From: Lentzea indica
Lineage (GTDB): Bacteria > Actinomycetota > Actinomycetes > Mycobacteriales > Pseudonocardiaceae
DNA: 64,000 bases
NCBI RefSeq assembly: GCF_012184385.1
Contig: NZ_VSRL01000006.1
Span: forward strand, 1-64,000
Direction of reading: 5' to 3'
The notes under the pieces were generated by a model. The model searched no databases, had not been told where the DNA came from, and worked only from the letters and a program-made list of their open reading frames with translations. The position numbers and the translations under genes were made by a program. This document shows positions 34,373 to 43,430 of the stretch, piece by piece (position 1 is the stretch's first letter; the number at the start of each line of letters is the position of its first letter).

Positions 34373-35356
34373 TTACCTCTTGCCGTTCTTGGCGTACTCC
34401 GCGACCTTGTCCACATTGGACTTGTCGACGAAGCCGGGACCGGTGAGGACGGGCTTGCCGCCACCGAGGGTGTTGGCGTTGTCCTTGAAGAGCTTCAGCA
34501 TCACGATCGGCAGGTAGCCCTGCTCGTACTGCTGCTGGTCGACGGCGAAGAGCACGTCGCCCGCCTTGATCGAGCTGACCACGTCCGCGTTCAGGTCGAA
34601 CGTCGCGACCTGCGCCTTCGAGCTCGCGCCCTTGATCGCGGACGCCGCGTTCACGGCGACCTGCGGATTCAGCGCGAGCACGCCGTCGACAGCGGTGTCG
34701 GACTGCAGCTTGGCCTTGATGCGGGCCTCGATGTCGGTCGGGTTGCTGATGTCGACCTGCAGGTTCTCCACCGCGCCGCCGAAGCCGGTGCGGGCACCGT
34801 CGCAGCGCTGGTTGAGGCCCGTGTTGCCGGCCTCGTGGATCACGCACAGCAGCTTGGTCTTGCCTGCTGCCTTGAGCTTCTTGCCGGCTTCCTCACCGGC
34901 GATCGACTCCTCCTGGCCGACGTGCGCCATGGCACCGAACTCCGCGCTCTTCGCGCTGCCGGAGTTGATGGTGATGACCGGGATGCCCGCCTTGACCGCG
35001 TTCTCGATCGAAGTCTTCAAGGCGTCCGGGTTCGCCATCGACACCACGATGCCGCCGACCTTCTGCGACACAGCGTTGTCGATCAGCTTCGCCTGGGCGC
35101 CGGGGTCGCCGTCGGAGTTGTACGTGACGCCGACGCCGAGCTGCTTGCCCGCGTCCTCGGCGCCGACCTTCACCACGCTCCAGAACGCGTCACCCGCGGT
35201 GCCGTGCGTGATGACGGCGACCTTGAGATCACCGGTGGCCGGCGCGCTGTTGTTCTGCGTGTTCTGGGTGTTGGTTCCCGTGGGACCGCTACAGGCGGCA
35301 AGTAGAGCAACACCGGCGAGCGCAACGCCCGCACGGATGACCAAGCGAGACTTCAT
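34373..35356 (-). CDS. Sugar (inositol)-binding lipoprotein
   Basis: This is a 327-aa periplasmic-binding-protein type 1 (RbsB-like) receptor with lipobox L-A-A-C (Cys22) and a Thr/Asn-rich linker ([10 protein letters not shown]). Its [20 protein letters not shown] region is typical of sugar binding proteins. As part of the iol operon it most likely binds myo-inositol or a relative. Confidence 0.92.
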   Translation of the reverse strand: MKSRLVIRAGVALAGVALLAACSGPTGTNTQNTQNNSAPATGDLKVAVITHGTAGDAFWSVVKVGAEDAGKQLGVGVTYNSDGDPGAQAKLIDNAVSQKVGGIVVSMANPDALKTSIENAVKAGIPVITINSGSAKSAEFGAMAHVGQEESIAGEEAGKKLKAAGKTKLLCVIHEAGNTGLNQRCDGARTGFGGAVENLQVDISNPTDIEARIKAKLQSDTAVDGVLALNPQVAVNAASAIKGASSKAQVATFDLNADVVSSIKAGDVLFAVDQQQYEQGYLPIVMLKLFKDNANTLGGGKPVLTGPGFVDKSNVDKVAEYAKNGKR

Positions 35357-35370
35357 CGTCTCCAGTCCCT

Positions 35371-36231
35371 TCAGAGGATCTTGCTGAGGTGCGCGAGGCT
35401 GCGCGCGGTGTCCTTCAGTGGCTTGTCCACTGAGCTTCCGTCCTTGAGCCGAGTGTCCTGCTCAAGCACGAACCAACCGGCGTAGCCCGCCTCCTGAACG
35501 AGCTTCACCAGCGCTTCCACATCCACGTCGCCGTCCCCGAGCGGCACGTAGATGCCGTGTTCAACGGCATCGGTGTAACTGAGTTCGCCGCTGCGCACCT
35601 TCGCCGCGATCTCGTCACGCACGTCCTTGAGGTGCACGTGACCGATCCGGTCCGGGTAGCGGCGCGCCAGCTCGACCGGGTCCGTGCCACCGATGAGCAG
35701 GTGGCCGGTGTCCAGGCAGAGCTGGAGATCGGAGTCCGCGAGGAACCTGTCGACCTCCGCCTCCCGCTCGACGTGGGTGCCCACGTGCGGGTGCAGCACG
35801 GTCTTCAGTCCGTGCCCGGCGGCGATCTCACGGATCTTCGCGCAGGTGCCGACGAGGGTGCTCCACTCGTCGTCGGTGAGCTGGGGTCGTTCGTCGTAGC
35901 CGTCCAGGCCGGTGGCGGCGGCGAGCACGAGCACCTCGGCGCCGCCGGCCTTCAGGATCGCGGCGACGCGGTCGGCTTCGTCCAGAGTGGACTGCACGTC
36001 GGTGTGCAGCGTGACCGCGAGGAAGCCGCCGACCAGCGTGAGGTCGTGGCCGCTCAGCAGAGCCTTCAAGGCTTCGGGGTCGGCGGGCAGGTAGTCGGGC
36101 GGGCCGAGTTCCGTGGCGCTCAGGCCCAGGGAGTGCATTTCACCGAGGACCGTGCCGGCCGGGAGCACGTTGCCCCAGCCGGGAACCTCGCACACACCCC
36201 AGGAGATCGGTGCCCCAGCGATCTTCGCCAT
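35371..36231 (-). CDS. iolE: Inosose dehydratase-type isomerase IolE
   Basis: This is a 286-aa AP-endonuclease-2-fold TIM barrel. IolE dehydrates 2-keto-myo-inositol. The GAPISWGVCEVPGWG opening, metal-site residues in HPHVGTHVE, CLDTGHLLIGG and HVHLKDV match this family. It sits between iolG (2-nt gap) and the binding protein, which supports the IolE call over a general sugar-phosphate isomerase. Confidence 0.9.
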   Translation of the reverse strand: MAKIAGAPISWGVCEVPGWGNVLPAGTVLGEMHSLGLSATELGPPDYLPADPEALKALLSGHDLTLVGGFLAVTLHTDVQSTLDEADRVAAILKAGGAEVLVLAAATGLDGYDERPQLTDDEWSTLVGTCAKIREIAAGHGLKTVLHPHVGTHVEREAEVDRFLADSDLQLCLDTGHLLIGGTDPVELARRYPDRIGHVHLKDVRDEIAAKVRSGELSYTDAVEHGIYVPLGDGDVDVEALVKLVQEAGYAGWFVLEQDTRLKDGSSVDKPLKDTARSLAHLSKIL

Positions 36232-36233
36232 GC

Positions 36234-37229
36234 CTAGTTCCCCTCGATCTTCACCGGTGCGCCCGTGCGGCGCGACTGCTCACACGCTTCAGCCAGGCGG
36301 AGGCTGATCAGACTCTCCCGCGCCGGTGACGGGTTCGCGACTTCGCCCTTGATGACCTGCGTGAACAGGTTCATCTCGTTGACGTACGCGCGGTGGAAAC
36401 GCTCGGGGAAACCGGGGTAGGCGTCCGGCCCTGCCACGTGGCCACCGGGCTCCAGCGAGTTCAGCGGCGTGCGCGGGTCGACACCGGCGACCAGGGAGTC
36501 CTTGCTGCCGAGCACCTCGATGCGGTGGTCGTAGCCGACCGGGTCGTGGCGGCCACCGGCCAGCGTGGCGTGCGCACCGCCAGCGAACTTCAGCATGACC
36601 ACGGCGTTGTCGACGTCGTCAGCGTCCGCGAACGCCTGGTGCACCAGGACCGACCCGCTCGCGTAGACCTCGACGACCGGCTCGCCGACCAGCCACGGCA
36701 CGCAGTCGAGATCGTGGATCAGCAGGTCGCGGAAGATGCCGCCGGAGGCGGGCAGGTAGGAGAAGTCCGGCGGGTTGGCGTCGTTGCCGACCGCCCTGAC
36801 CAGGTAGATGTCGCCGACCTCGCCCGCGCGGATGCGGCGGTTCAGCTCGTAGATGGCAGGGTCGAACCGGCGCTGGAAGCCGACCAGGACCTCGACGCCG
36901 GAGGACTCGACGTCCTCGACCAGCGCGGTCATCTCGGCGAGGTCGCTCGCGATCGGCTTCTCGCACAGCGTGGGAACACCCTGGGCGATCGCCGCGCGCA
37001 GCATCTCCGGGTGGGTGTTCGTCGGGGTGGCGAGCAGCACGCCGTCGACGGCGCCCAGCAGCGTGTCGAGGTCGTCAACCGCCTTGGTCCCGCTCAGTTC
37101 AGCCGACGCCTGCGCGGCGCGACCGGGCACCGGGTCGAAGAGAAGCACCTCGTCGACTCGATCCAGCGCGGCGAGGTTGGTCGCGTGCATGGTGCCGATC
37201 CTGCCGACACCCGCTACTCCGATCCGCAT
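36234..37229 (-). CDS. iolG: myo-Inositol 2-dehydrogenase IolG
   Basis: This is a 331-aa GFO/IDH/MocA-family NAD-dependent dehydrogenase that starts inositol catabolism. The Rossmann motif is GVAGVGRIGTMHATNL, and the catalytic CEKPIASD motif is present. It is the first gene of the leftward iol operon, directly behind the twin LacI operators. Confidence 0.92.
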   Translation of the reverse strand: MRIGVAGVGRIGTMHATNLAALDRVDEVLLFDPVPGRAAQASAELSGTKAVDDLDTLLGAVDGVLLATPTNTHPEMLRAAIAQGVPTLCEKPIASDLAEMTALVEDVESSGVEVLVGFQRRFDPAIYELNRRIRAGEVGDIYLVRAVGNDANPPDFSYLPASGGIFRDLLIHDLDCVPWLVGEPVVEVYASGSVLVHQAFADADDVDNAVVMLKFAGGAHATLAGGRHDPVGYDHRIEVLGSKDSLVAGVDPRTPLNSLEPGGHVAGPDAYPGFPERFHRAYVNEMNLFTQVIKGEVANPSPARESLISLRLAEACEQSRRTGAPVKIEGN

Positions 37230-37262
37230 CGCAGGTTTCCCCTGTTCATCGGCTTGATGTGT

Positions 37263-37292
37263 TAGAGCGCTCTATTGGTTGGAGCGCTCCAA
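37263..37292. promoter_or_regulatory. Twin LacI-type operators between iolG and the iol regulator
   Basis: Two palindromes share the AGCGCT core: TAGAGCGCTCTA (37263-37274) and TTGGAGCGCTCCAA (37279-37292). Their centres are 17 nt apart. They sit 33 nt before iolG and 70 nt before the regulator start, so one LacI-type protein could control both directions and itself. Confidence 0.85.
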
Positions 37293-37362
37293 TGCTGTAG
37301 CTTCGGTCACACGGGTGTCAAGGGTGGGTTTCCAGCTCGTGACGTGAGGGGAGGTGATTCCG

Positions 37363-38364
37363 GTGGTCAGGCCAACCATGGAGGACGTCGCACTGAGGGC
37401 GGGCGTGTCCCGCGCGCTGGTGTCACTGGTGATGCGCGGTTCACCGAAGGTGAGCGAGATGCGACGCAGCGCTGTCTTGAAGGCGGCGGAAGAGCTCGGT
37501 TACTCGCCGCACGCCATGGCCAGGTCGTTGGCGTCGCGCACGTCGACGGTGCTCGGCGTGATGGTGTCCGACCTGCACAACGCGTTCTTCGCCGAGGTCG
37601 TCGACGGCATCGACGAGGTCGCGCGCGACCAGGGGTTCGACATCATCATCAACACCGGCGGCCGTTCGCCCGCCCGTGAGCGCCGCGCGTTGGAGAGCCT
37701 GCTTTCCTTCCGTCCCGCCGGACTGATCCTGCTGTCGCCCGTGGTGCCCGCGACGGCCATCGGCAAAGCGGCAGAACAACTTCCGATCGTGCTCGTGGCC
37801 AGGTCGTCACGGGTGTCCACTGTGGATACCGTGAACGACGACGGCGAGCAGGGTGCGCGGCTGGCGATCGATCACCTGGTTTCGCTGGGACACCAGCGCA
37901 TTGCGCATTTGGACGGCGGTGAAGGAACGCAGGCCGGACCTCGCCGCCGCGGATACATCGCCGCGATGGAGGCGCACGGGCTCACGCCGCAGGTCGTGTC
38001 GTCCGAGTACACCGACGCGGCTGGTGCACGGGCGATCCGGTCGTTGATCGAGTCCGACTCTCTGCCCACCGCCGTCCTGTCCTGCAACGACTTCAACGCC
38101 GTCGGTGCCATTTCGGCTTTGGAGGATGCCGGGTTGTGCGTGCCTCAGGACGTTTCCGTTGTGGGGTACGACAACACGTCGCTGGCGGCACTCCGCCACA
38201 TCTCGCTGACCACGATCGACCAGCCCCGCGCCGAGTTCGGCAGGCTGGCCGCTTCCGCTTTGCTGCAACGGGTTCGCGAGGACCGCACGGAACCGGTGCG
38301 GCATCTGCTGAACCCGTCTCTCGTCGTTCGCAACACGACCGCTCCACCAGGAGGCTTGCGTTGA
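37363..38364 (+). CDS. LacI-family regulator of inositol genes
   Basis: This is a 333-aa repressor with an N-terminal HTH (MEDVALRAGVSRALVSLVMR), a hinge with the Ala/Leu pattern ARSLASRTS and a periplasmic-binding-protein-like sensor domain. GTG 37363 is chosen because AGGGGAGG ends 8 nt before it; the GTG at 37354 overlaps that site. It probably responds to inositol or an early intermediate and binds the twin sites upstream. It overlaps iolA (TTGA). Confidence 0.92.
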   Translation: MVRPTMEDVALRAGVSRALVSLVMRGSPKVSEMRRSAVLKAAEELGYSPHAMARSLASRTSTVLGVMVSDLHNAFFAEVVDGIDEVARDQGFDIIINTGGRSPARERRALESLLSFRPAGLILLSPVVPATAIGKAAEQLPIVLVARSSRVSTVDTVNDDGEQGARLAIDHLVSLGHQRIAHLDGGEGTQAGPRRRGYIAAMEAHGLTPQVVSSEYTDAAGARAIRSLIESDSLPTAVLSCNDFNAVGAISALEDAGLCVPQDVSVVGYDNTSLAALRHISLTTIDQPRAEFGRLAASALLQRVREDRTEPVRHLLNPSLVVRNTTAPPGGLR

Positions 38365-39854
38365 GCACCATCCCCCACTGGATCGACGGCGCCCGCACCA
38401 CGGGGGTGTCGTCCCACACGTCGGACGTCTTCAACCCGGCCACCGGAGAGGTCTCCGCGCAGGTCGTGCTGGCCGAGCAGGCCGACGTCGACCTGGCGGT
38501 GTCCTCGTCGCTGAAGGCCGCCGCCTCCTGGTCCGAGTCGTCGCTGTCGACGCGGTCGCGGATCCTCTTCGAGTACCGCCACCTGCTGCACACGCACCGC
38601 GACGAGCTCGCCGCGATCATCACCTCCCAGCACGGCAAGGTGCTGTCCGACGCGGCCGGTGAGGTGCAGCGCGGTCTCGAGGTCGTCGAGTTCGCGTGCG
38701 GCATCCCGCAGCTGCTCAAGGGCGAGCACTCCGAGCAGGTCTCGCGTGGTGTCGACGCGTACTCGCTGCGCCAGCCGCTCGGCGTCGTCGCGGGCATCAC
38801 GCCGTTCAACTTCCCCGTGATGGTGCCGATGTGGATGTTCCCCATCGCCATCGCGACCGGGAACACCTTTGTTCTCAAGCCTTCCGAGCGCGACCCGTCG
38901 GCGTCCGTGCGGCTGGCCGAGCTGTTCGGGGAAGCCGGACTGCCTGACGGCGTGCTGAACGTCTTGCAGGGTGACGCTTTCGCGGTCAACGCGCTGCTCG
39001 ACCATCCTGACGTCTCGGCCGCCTCGTTCGTCGGCTCGACGCCGATCGCGCGGCACGTCTACTCACGCGGCACCGCGGCCGGCAAGCGTGTCCAGGCCCT
39101 CGGCGGCGCGAAGAACCACATGGTCGTACTGCCCGACGCCGACCTCGACGTCGCAGCCGACGCCGCTGTCTCCGCCGGTTACGGCTCTGCAGGTGAGCGC
39201 TGCATGGCGATCTCCGTGGTCGTCGCGGTCGGCGAGACGGGTGATGCCCTCGTCGAGAAGATCGCCGCACGGACCCGCGACCTGCACCCGTCGGTGCTGC
39301 CGGGTACGGACCCGTCCGCCCAGATGGGGCCGCTGGTCACCGGCGTGCACCGGGACAAGGTGCGGTCCTATGTGGACGCCGGTGAGGCCGCAGGTGCGTC
39401 GTTGGTCGTCGACGGCCGTGGTTACGCGCCGGAAGGTGCGGAGAACGGCTTCTGGCTCGCCCCAACGCTGTTCGACCACGTCACCCGCGACATGACGATC
39501 TACACCGACGAGATCTTCGGCCCGGTGCTGTCGGTCGTCCGCGCCGACACGTTCGACGACGCCGTGGAACTGGTGAACGCCAACCAGTACGGCAACGGCA
39601 CCGCCATCTACACCGGCGACGGCCTCGCCGCACGCGAGTACCAGCGGCGCGTGCACGTCGGCATGGTCGGCATCAACGTGCCGATCCCCGTGCCGATGGC
39701 CTACTACTCGTTCGGTGGCTGGAAGGACTCGCTGTTCGGCGACACGCACGTGCACGGTGCCGAGGGCGTGAAGTTCTACACGCGCGCCAAGGCCGTCACG
39801 GCCCGGTGGCCGCAGCAGCACGGCGTGAACCTGGGCTTCCCCACGCACGGCTGA
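38361..39854 (+). CDS. iolA: Methylmalonate-semialdehyde dehydrogenase (CoA-acylating)
   Basis: This is a 497-aa aldehyde dehydrogenase that oxidises malonic semialdehyde from inositol (or methylmalonic semialdehyde from valine) to acetyl-CoA or propionyl-CoA. The MMSDH motifs VAGITPFNFPVMVPMWMF and catalytic Cys281 in GSAGERCMAIS are clear. The TTG start overlaps the regulator stop by 4 nt. Because it is coupled to the inositol regulator, an iolA role is preferred over mmsA. Confidence 0.93.
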   Translation: MSTIPHWIDGARTTGVSSHTSDVFNPATGEVSAQVVLAEQADVDLAVSSSLKAAASWSESSLSTRSRILFEYRHLLHTHRDELAAIITSQHGKVLSDAAGEVQRGLEVVEFACGIPQLLKGEHSEQVSRGVDAYSLRQPLGVVAGITPFNFPVMVPMWMFPIAIATGNTFVLKPSERDPSASVRLAELFGEAGLPDGVLNVLQGDAFAVNALLDHPDVSAASFVGSTPIARHVYSRGTAAGKRVQALGGAKNHMVVLPDADLDVAADAAVSAGYGSAGERCMAISVVVAVGETGDALVEKIAARTRDLHPSVLPGTDPSAQMGPLVTGVHRDKVRSYVDAGEAAGASLVVDGRGYAPEGAENGFWLAPTLFDHVTRDMTIYTDEIFGPVLSVVRADTFDDAVELVNANQYGNGTAIYTGDGLAAREYQRRVHVGMVGINVPIPVPMAYYSFGGWKDSLFGDTHVHGAEGVKFYTRAKAVTARWPQQHGVNLGFPTHG

Positions 39855-39867
39855 TCCGTTCGACCCC

Positions 39868-39907
39868 ACGGCCGCCCCGTCCGCAATTGCGCGGATCGGG
39901 CGGCCGT
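39868..39907 (+). terminator. Terminator after iolA
   Basis: A 17-nt arm at 39868-39884 (ACGGCCGCCC...) pairs with 39891-39907 with two adjacent mismatches and a 6-nt AATTGC loop. It starts 14 nt after the iolA stop. The AT-richer 220 nt beyond it probably hold the promoter of the next gene. Confidence 0.8.
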
Positions 39908-40128
39908 CTCCATGAACTAAGCGAACGATTGTCCTGTTTAAGATTCCAGAAGTTCGGTGATCATGGAATATAAGGACGTTGTTCATCGGTTCGACCAAGG
40001 TGCTGGACACGTCGGTAGGATCCGCGTTCACACAGTCGAACAACGCTCTCTTTCTCGCGGGCCTCGTCCCGTTCGTTACAACCACCGAGGAAAGAGCAGA
40101 GAACGTCGCAGCAGGAGGATCGAACACG

Positions 40129-40455
40129 ATGTCGCTCAGCGAGGACGACAGTCCGTTCGCGACGGCATGCCGCGCCACCACCCGTGCCGCGTTCATCTGC
40201 GCACTGAACCGGCTGCGGCGGTCGAGAGGGCTGTCGTACCAGCAGGTGTCGGCCAACGCCGGCGATCTGGTGCTGCCGAAGAGCACCGCGCACGCGCTCT
40301 GCACCCTCCGGTTCCCGAAGCGGGAAGACCAGCTGCGTGCGTTCCTGACAGGGTGCGGCGAGTCCGCCGAGAGGCGCGACGGGTGGGTCGAGCAGTGGCA
40401 GCGGCTGCGGTTCCGCCGGCCGCAGAACGACGATCCCGACCAGCAGAGCGCGTGA
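40129..40455 (+). CDS. Small XRE-like helix-turn-helix protein, copy 1
   Basis: This is a 108-aa soluble protein with a predicted HTH at about 28-80 (ALNRLRRSRGLSYQQVSANA, then LPKSTAHALCT). ATG 40129 is chosen because AGGAGG (40113-40118) precedes it; a longer frame back to 39979 has no such site. It is clearly related to the protein encoded at 41032: both share the A-F-I-x-x-L opening, S-x-x-A-G-x-x-L-P-x-S and Q-x-R-A-F motifs. Such orphan HTH proteins are common in large actinomycete genomes; the target is unknown. Confidence 0.78.
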   Translation: MSLSEDDSPFATACRATTRAAFICALNRLRRSRGLSYQQVSANAGDLVLPKSTAHALCTLRFPKREDQLRAFLTGCGESAERRDGWVEQWQRLRFRRPQNDDPDQQSA

Positions 40456-40756
40456 AAGCCCGTGGACGGAATTGGACCACGCAAAAGGTGACAAATAATG
40501 GCCAGCGCGACTTCGTTGGACGAATTTGGACGCCGTCGCCCGCGAGGCCTCGAAAAGCTGGACGCCGATTCAGTTGGCAATCACCCGTGTGAGTGACAGG
40601 ATCGTGGTCAAGCCGCAATGCCGCCGGGGTCCCGCGAAACCAAGTAACCCACGTGGACCCTTTCCGTGCATCCGGCTCTCCGCTGTTCCGCCATCAGCCG
40701 GCGCGCCCCGTTCACGGCGCCGCCCCGCACCGGGTCTCTTCTGATCAGGAGTTCGC
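40456..40756. other. Gap without a recognised gene
   Basis: These 301 nt separate the first HTH gene from the small membrane-protein gene. I see no frame with a start signal and no strong hairpin. The stretch is less GC-rich in its first 150 nt than the coding DNA, and AGGAG at its end (40747-40751) is the ribosome site of the next gene. Confidence 0.5.
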
Positions 40757-41035
40757 ATGACCACCCCCTACAGCGGGGCACCGCACTCACGCAGGCGCTG
40801 TTCCGCTTCCGCCACCAGCACCGTCCTGCTGGTCGTGACGGCGTTCGCCTTCACCGGCTGGATGCTCACCCAGGGCCACTCACCCGTCGTCGCCGTGTCG
40901 ACCGCGAGTGCCGTGATGGCGGTGACCATCACGCTGAGCAGGAGCCGCCTGATCAGCATCCGGCCGTTCAGCGCCAGGTTCGGCGTGCTGCCGCCGTCCG
41001 ACCCGCCGGTGATCTGGCAGGACAGCGAGCGATGA
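40757..41035 (+). CDS. Small two-helix membrane protein
   Basis: This is a 92-aa protein with a basic N-terminus, two hydrophobic helices (about 22-38 and 43-60) and a cytoplasmic tail of 30 residues. No family is recognised. AGGAG lies 5 nt before ATG 40757. It overlaps the second HTH gene by 4 nt (ATGA), so the pair is probably made together, a membrane-peptide plus DNA-binding-protein arrangement. Confidence 0.65.
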   Translation: MTTPYSGAPHSRRRCSASATSTVLLVVTAFAFTGWMLTQGHSPVVAVSTASAVMAVTITLSRSRLISIRPFSARFGVLPPSDPPVIWQDSER

Positions 41036-41517
41036 CCCAGCCCCACGGTGATCCGCTCGAACGCCTGAATCCGGAGTCCGCACCGCCGTTGATCACGACG
41101 TCACCCGCCGAGCTGCGGGCCACGACCGCGACCGAGTTCATCGCGCTGTTGCGGACGATCCACCTGCGGTCCGGGCTGACCCTGCCGGAGATCTCCCGCC
41201 GGGCGGGCCGGGTGCTGCCGCGCAGCCAGGTCTACTCGCTGCTCAAGCGCGGCAAGCTGCCGACGAAGCCCGAGCAGGTGCGGGCGTTCGTGAAGATCTG
41301 CGGACTGCCTGAGTCGCACGTGGCCCGCGTGATGGAGCTGTGGGTGACGTTGCGCGGCACGGAGGACGAGAAAGCCCCCGCCGGGAGAGCGGGGGCTTTC
41401 TCATGCGATCAGGCGTCGACCTTCTCGCGTTCCACCGCCGGAGCGGCAGGAGGGGTTGGCTTGGGCAGAAGGCGTTTGATCAGCGGGAAGAACACGATCA
41501 CCAGCACGACGACGTAG
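41032..41517 (+). CDS. XRE-like helix-turn-helix protein, copy 2, reading through a terminator
   Basis: This is a 161-aa frame. Residues 30-105 form an HTH domain (LTLPEISRRAGRVLPRSQVY, then PEQVRAFVKICG) related to the copy at 40129. After LRGTEDE the frame runs through a perfect 12-bp terminator hairpin (41370-41400) and 109 nt into the 3' end of tctA on the other strand. The last 45 residues are low-complexity and unlikely to be ancestral. The original stop was probably just before the hairpin and has been lost. Confidence 0.72.
   Translation: MTQPHGDPLERLNPESAPPLITTSPAELRATTATEFIALLRTIHLRSGLTLPEISRRAGRVLPRSQVYSLLKRGKLPTKPEQVRAFVKICGLPESHVARVMELWVTLRGTEDEKAPAGRAGAFSCDQASTFSRSTAGAAGGVGLGRRRLISGKNTITSTTT
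41370..41400. terminator. Hairpin terminator between the HTH gene and tctA
   Basis: GAAAGCCCCCGC (41370-41381) pairs perfectly with GCGGGGGCTTTC (41389-41400) over a 7-nt loop. It lies 9 nt beyond the tctA stop on the leftward strand. On the rightward strand it lies inside the extended HTH frame. Confidence 0.85.
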
Positions 41518-42926
41518 ACGATGATCGCCATCGGGCTGTTGACCAGGCCGATCAACGAGCCGTCTGAGAGCTGCAACGAGCGGCGCATCTGCTGTTCCGC
41601 GGCCGGGCCGAGGATCACGCCGATGATCGCGGGCAGCACCGGCAGGCCGTAGCGGCGCATCCCGAAGCCCAGCAGGCCGATCACGAACATCAGCATCAGG
41701 TCGAAGACGTCCGCGTTCACCGCGTAGGCACCGACCGAGGCGAAGAACAGGATGCCCGCGTAGAGGTACGGCCGCGGGATGCGCAGCAGCTTCGCCCACA
41801 GCGGTGCCAACGGCAGGTTGAGCACCAGCAGCAACGTCAGGCCGATGAACAACGACGCGATCAACGCCCAGACCAGGCCGGATTCCCGCTGGAACAGCAG
41901 CGGACCCGGCTGGATGCCGTACGTCTGGAACGCCGCGAGCATCACCGCGGCGGTCGCCGTCGTCGGCAGGCCCAGCGTCAGCATCGTGACCAGCGTGCCG
42001 GCGGCGGACGCGGACGCCGTGGACTCCGGACCCGCGACACCCTCGATCGCGCCCTTGCCGAACTCGTCCTTGTGCTTGGAGAGCCGCTTCTCCGTCACGT
42101 ACGACAGGAACGTCGGGATCTCCGCGCCACCGGCGGGGATCGCGCCGAACGGGAAGCCGATCACCGGGCCGCGCAGCCACGGCTTCCAGGTGCGCTTCAG
42201 GTCCCCGCGCGACAGCCACGGACGACCGACCGGGATCGGTTCGAACGGCTTGCGGCGCAGGTGGGCCGCGACCCACAGCGCCTCGCCGACCGCGAACAAC
42301 GCCACCGCGACCACGACGACGTCGATGCCGTCTGCCAGGTGCAGCGAGCCGAACGTCAGGCGCTGCTGGCCGGTCATCTCGTCGAGGCCGACCAGACCCA
42401 GCGTCAGGCCGATGAGCAACGAAGCCACGCCGCGGATTCGCGAGGCACCCAGCACCGAGGTCACGGCGATGAACGCCAGCACCATGATCGCGAACAGGTC
42501 CGGCGCGCCGATGTCGATGGCGTGCTTGGCCACGAACGGAGCCAGCAGGACGATCAGGATCGTGCCGATGATGCCGCCGGTGAAGTGGCCGATGGCAGCG
42601 GCGGCAAGCGCTTGCGACCCACGTCCCTTGCGGGCCATGGGATTGCCTTCGAACGCTGTGACGACAGCCGCGCTCTCACCCGGTGTGTTCAGCAGGATCG
42701 ACGTGGTCGAGCCGCCGAACATGCCGCCGTAGTAGATGCCGGCGAACATGATGAACGCGCCGGTGGGCTCCATGCCGTAGGTGACGGGCAGCAGCAGCGC
42801 CACCGCCATCGCCGGACCGATGCCCGGCAGGACGCCGATCGCGGTGCCGAGCAGCACGCCGATCGCGGCGAACAACAGGTGTGTCGGCGTCAGCGCGGTC
42901 GCGAAGCCGTCGAGCAGTTGTTCCAC
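41409..42926 (-). CDS. tctA: Tripartite tricarboxylate transporter large permease TctA
   Basis: This is a 505-aa membrane protein with about 11-12 helices, the ion-coupled channel of the citrate-type TTT importer. The family hallmarks [20 protein letters not shown] and [19 protein letters not shown] lie in the N-terminal half, with a related repeat ([17 protein letters not shown]) in the C-terminal half. It is the last gene of the leftward tctCBA operon, directly abutting tctB. Confidence 0.94.
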   Translation of the reverse strand: MEQLLDGFATALTPTHLLFAAIGVLLGTAIGVLPGIGPAMAVALLLPVTYGMEPTGAFIMFAGIYYGGMFGGSTTSILLNTPGESAAVVTAFEGNPMARKGRGSQALAAAAIGHFTGGIIGTILIVLLAPFVAKHAIDIGAPDLFAIMVLAFIAVTSVLGASRIRGVASLLIGLTLGLVGLDEMTGQQRLTFGSLHLADGIDVVVVAVALFAVGEALWVAAHLRRKPFEPIPVGRPWLSRGDLKRTWKPWLRGPVIGFPFGAIPAGGAEIPTFLSYVTEKRLSKHKDEFGKGAIEGVAGPESTASASAAGTLVTMLTLGLPTTATAAVMLAAFQTYGIQPGPLLFQRESGLVWALIASLFIGLTLLLVLNLPLAPLWAKLLRIPRPYLYAGILFFASVGAYAVNADVFDLMLMFVIGLLGFGMRRYGLPVLPAIIGVILGPAAEQQMRRSLQLSDGSLIGLVNSPMAIIVYVVVLVIVFFPLIKRLLPKPTPPAAPAVEREKVDA

Positions 42927-43430
42927 CTAGAACACCTCCATCAACGGGCCACCGGGGAGCGGGACGCCGAGCAGGTTGTTGAACACCACGAACGTCAGGA
43001 TCGACAGGCCGGCCGCGATCAACGGGTCGCGGACGTAGGCCCTGCTGCCGAGCGCGTAAGCCGCGCCCCAGAACAGGATCGCGCCGGAGATCGGGAACCC
43101 GACCACGCCGATCAGCGCGGCGTTCGCGAGGAAGGCACCGCACAGCAGGAGAACCGTGCGCCAGTCGGCGGGTGCGGACAGGTCGACGTCCTCGCCGCCC
43201 TCCGCCTCACCACGGCCGCCGCGCAACACGTCACGGGCCAGCATCACGGCGACGACCAGCAGCAGTGAGCCGACCAGGACCGGCACCGCCTTCGGGCCGA
43301 CAGGGCCGCGCTGGGCGAAGTCCGTGGGGATGCGCAGCGCGTCGGTCAGCACCAGCACGCCGAGCACGACCAGCAGGGCGCAGATGCCCAGCTCAGAGCG
43401 TTCTCGCAACCACGCTTTCGTCGCTGTCAT
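42927..43430 (-). CDS. tctB: Tripartite tricarboxylate transporter small permease TctB
   Basis: This is a 167-aa small membrane subunit with four helices. ATG 43430 overlaps the tctC stop (ATGA), which fixes the start; the frame continuing to 43553 lies inside tctC. The WxxR start, a hydrophilic central loop (DVLRGGRGEAEGGEDVDL) and the GFPISGAILFWG helix fit the family. Confidence 0.9.
   Translation of the reverse strand: MTATKAWLRERSELGICALLVVLGVLVLTDALRIPTDFAQRGPVGPKAVPVLVGSLLLVVAVMLARDVLRGGRGEAEGGEDVDLSAPADWRTVLLLCGAFLANAALIGVVGFPISGAILFWGAAYALGSRAYVRDPLIAAGLSILTFVVFNNLLGVPLPGGPLMEVF

Noticed and set aside
33302-35305. A 667-codon open frame on the + strand opposite the inositol permease and binding-protein genes
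   Set aside because: It is antisense to clearly conserved genes, is rich in Arg, His, Asp and Gly, and has no domain; it is a by-product of high GC at third positions.
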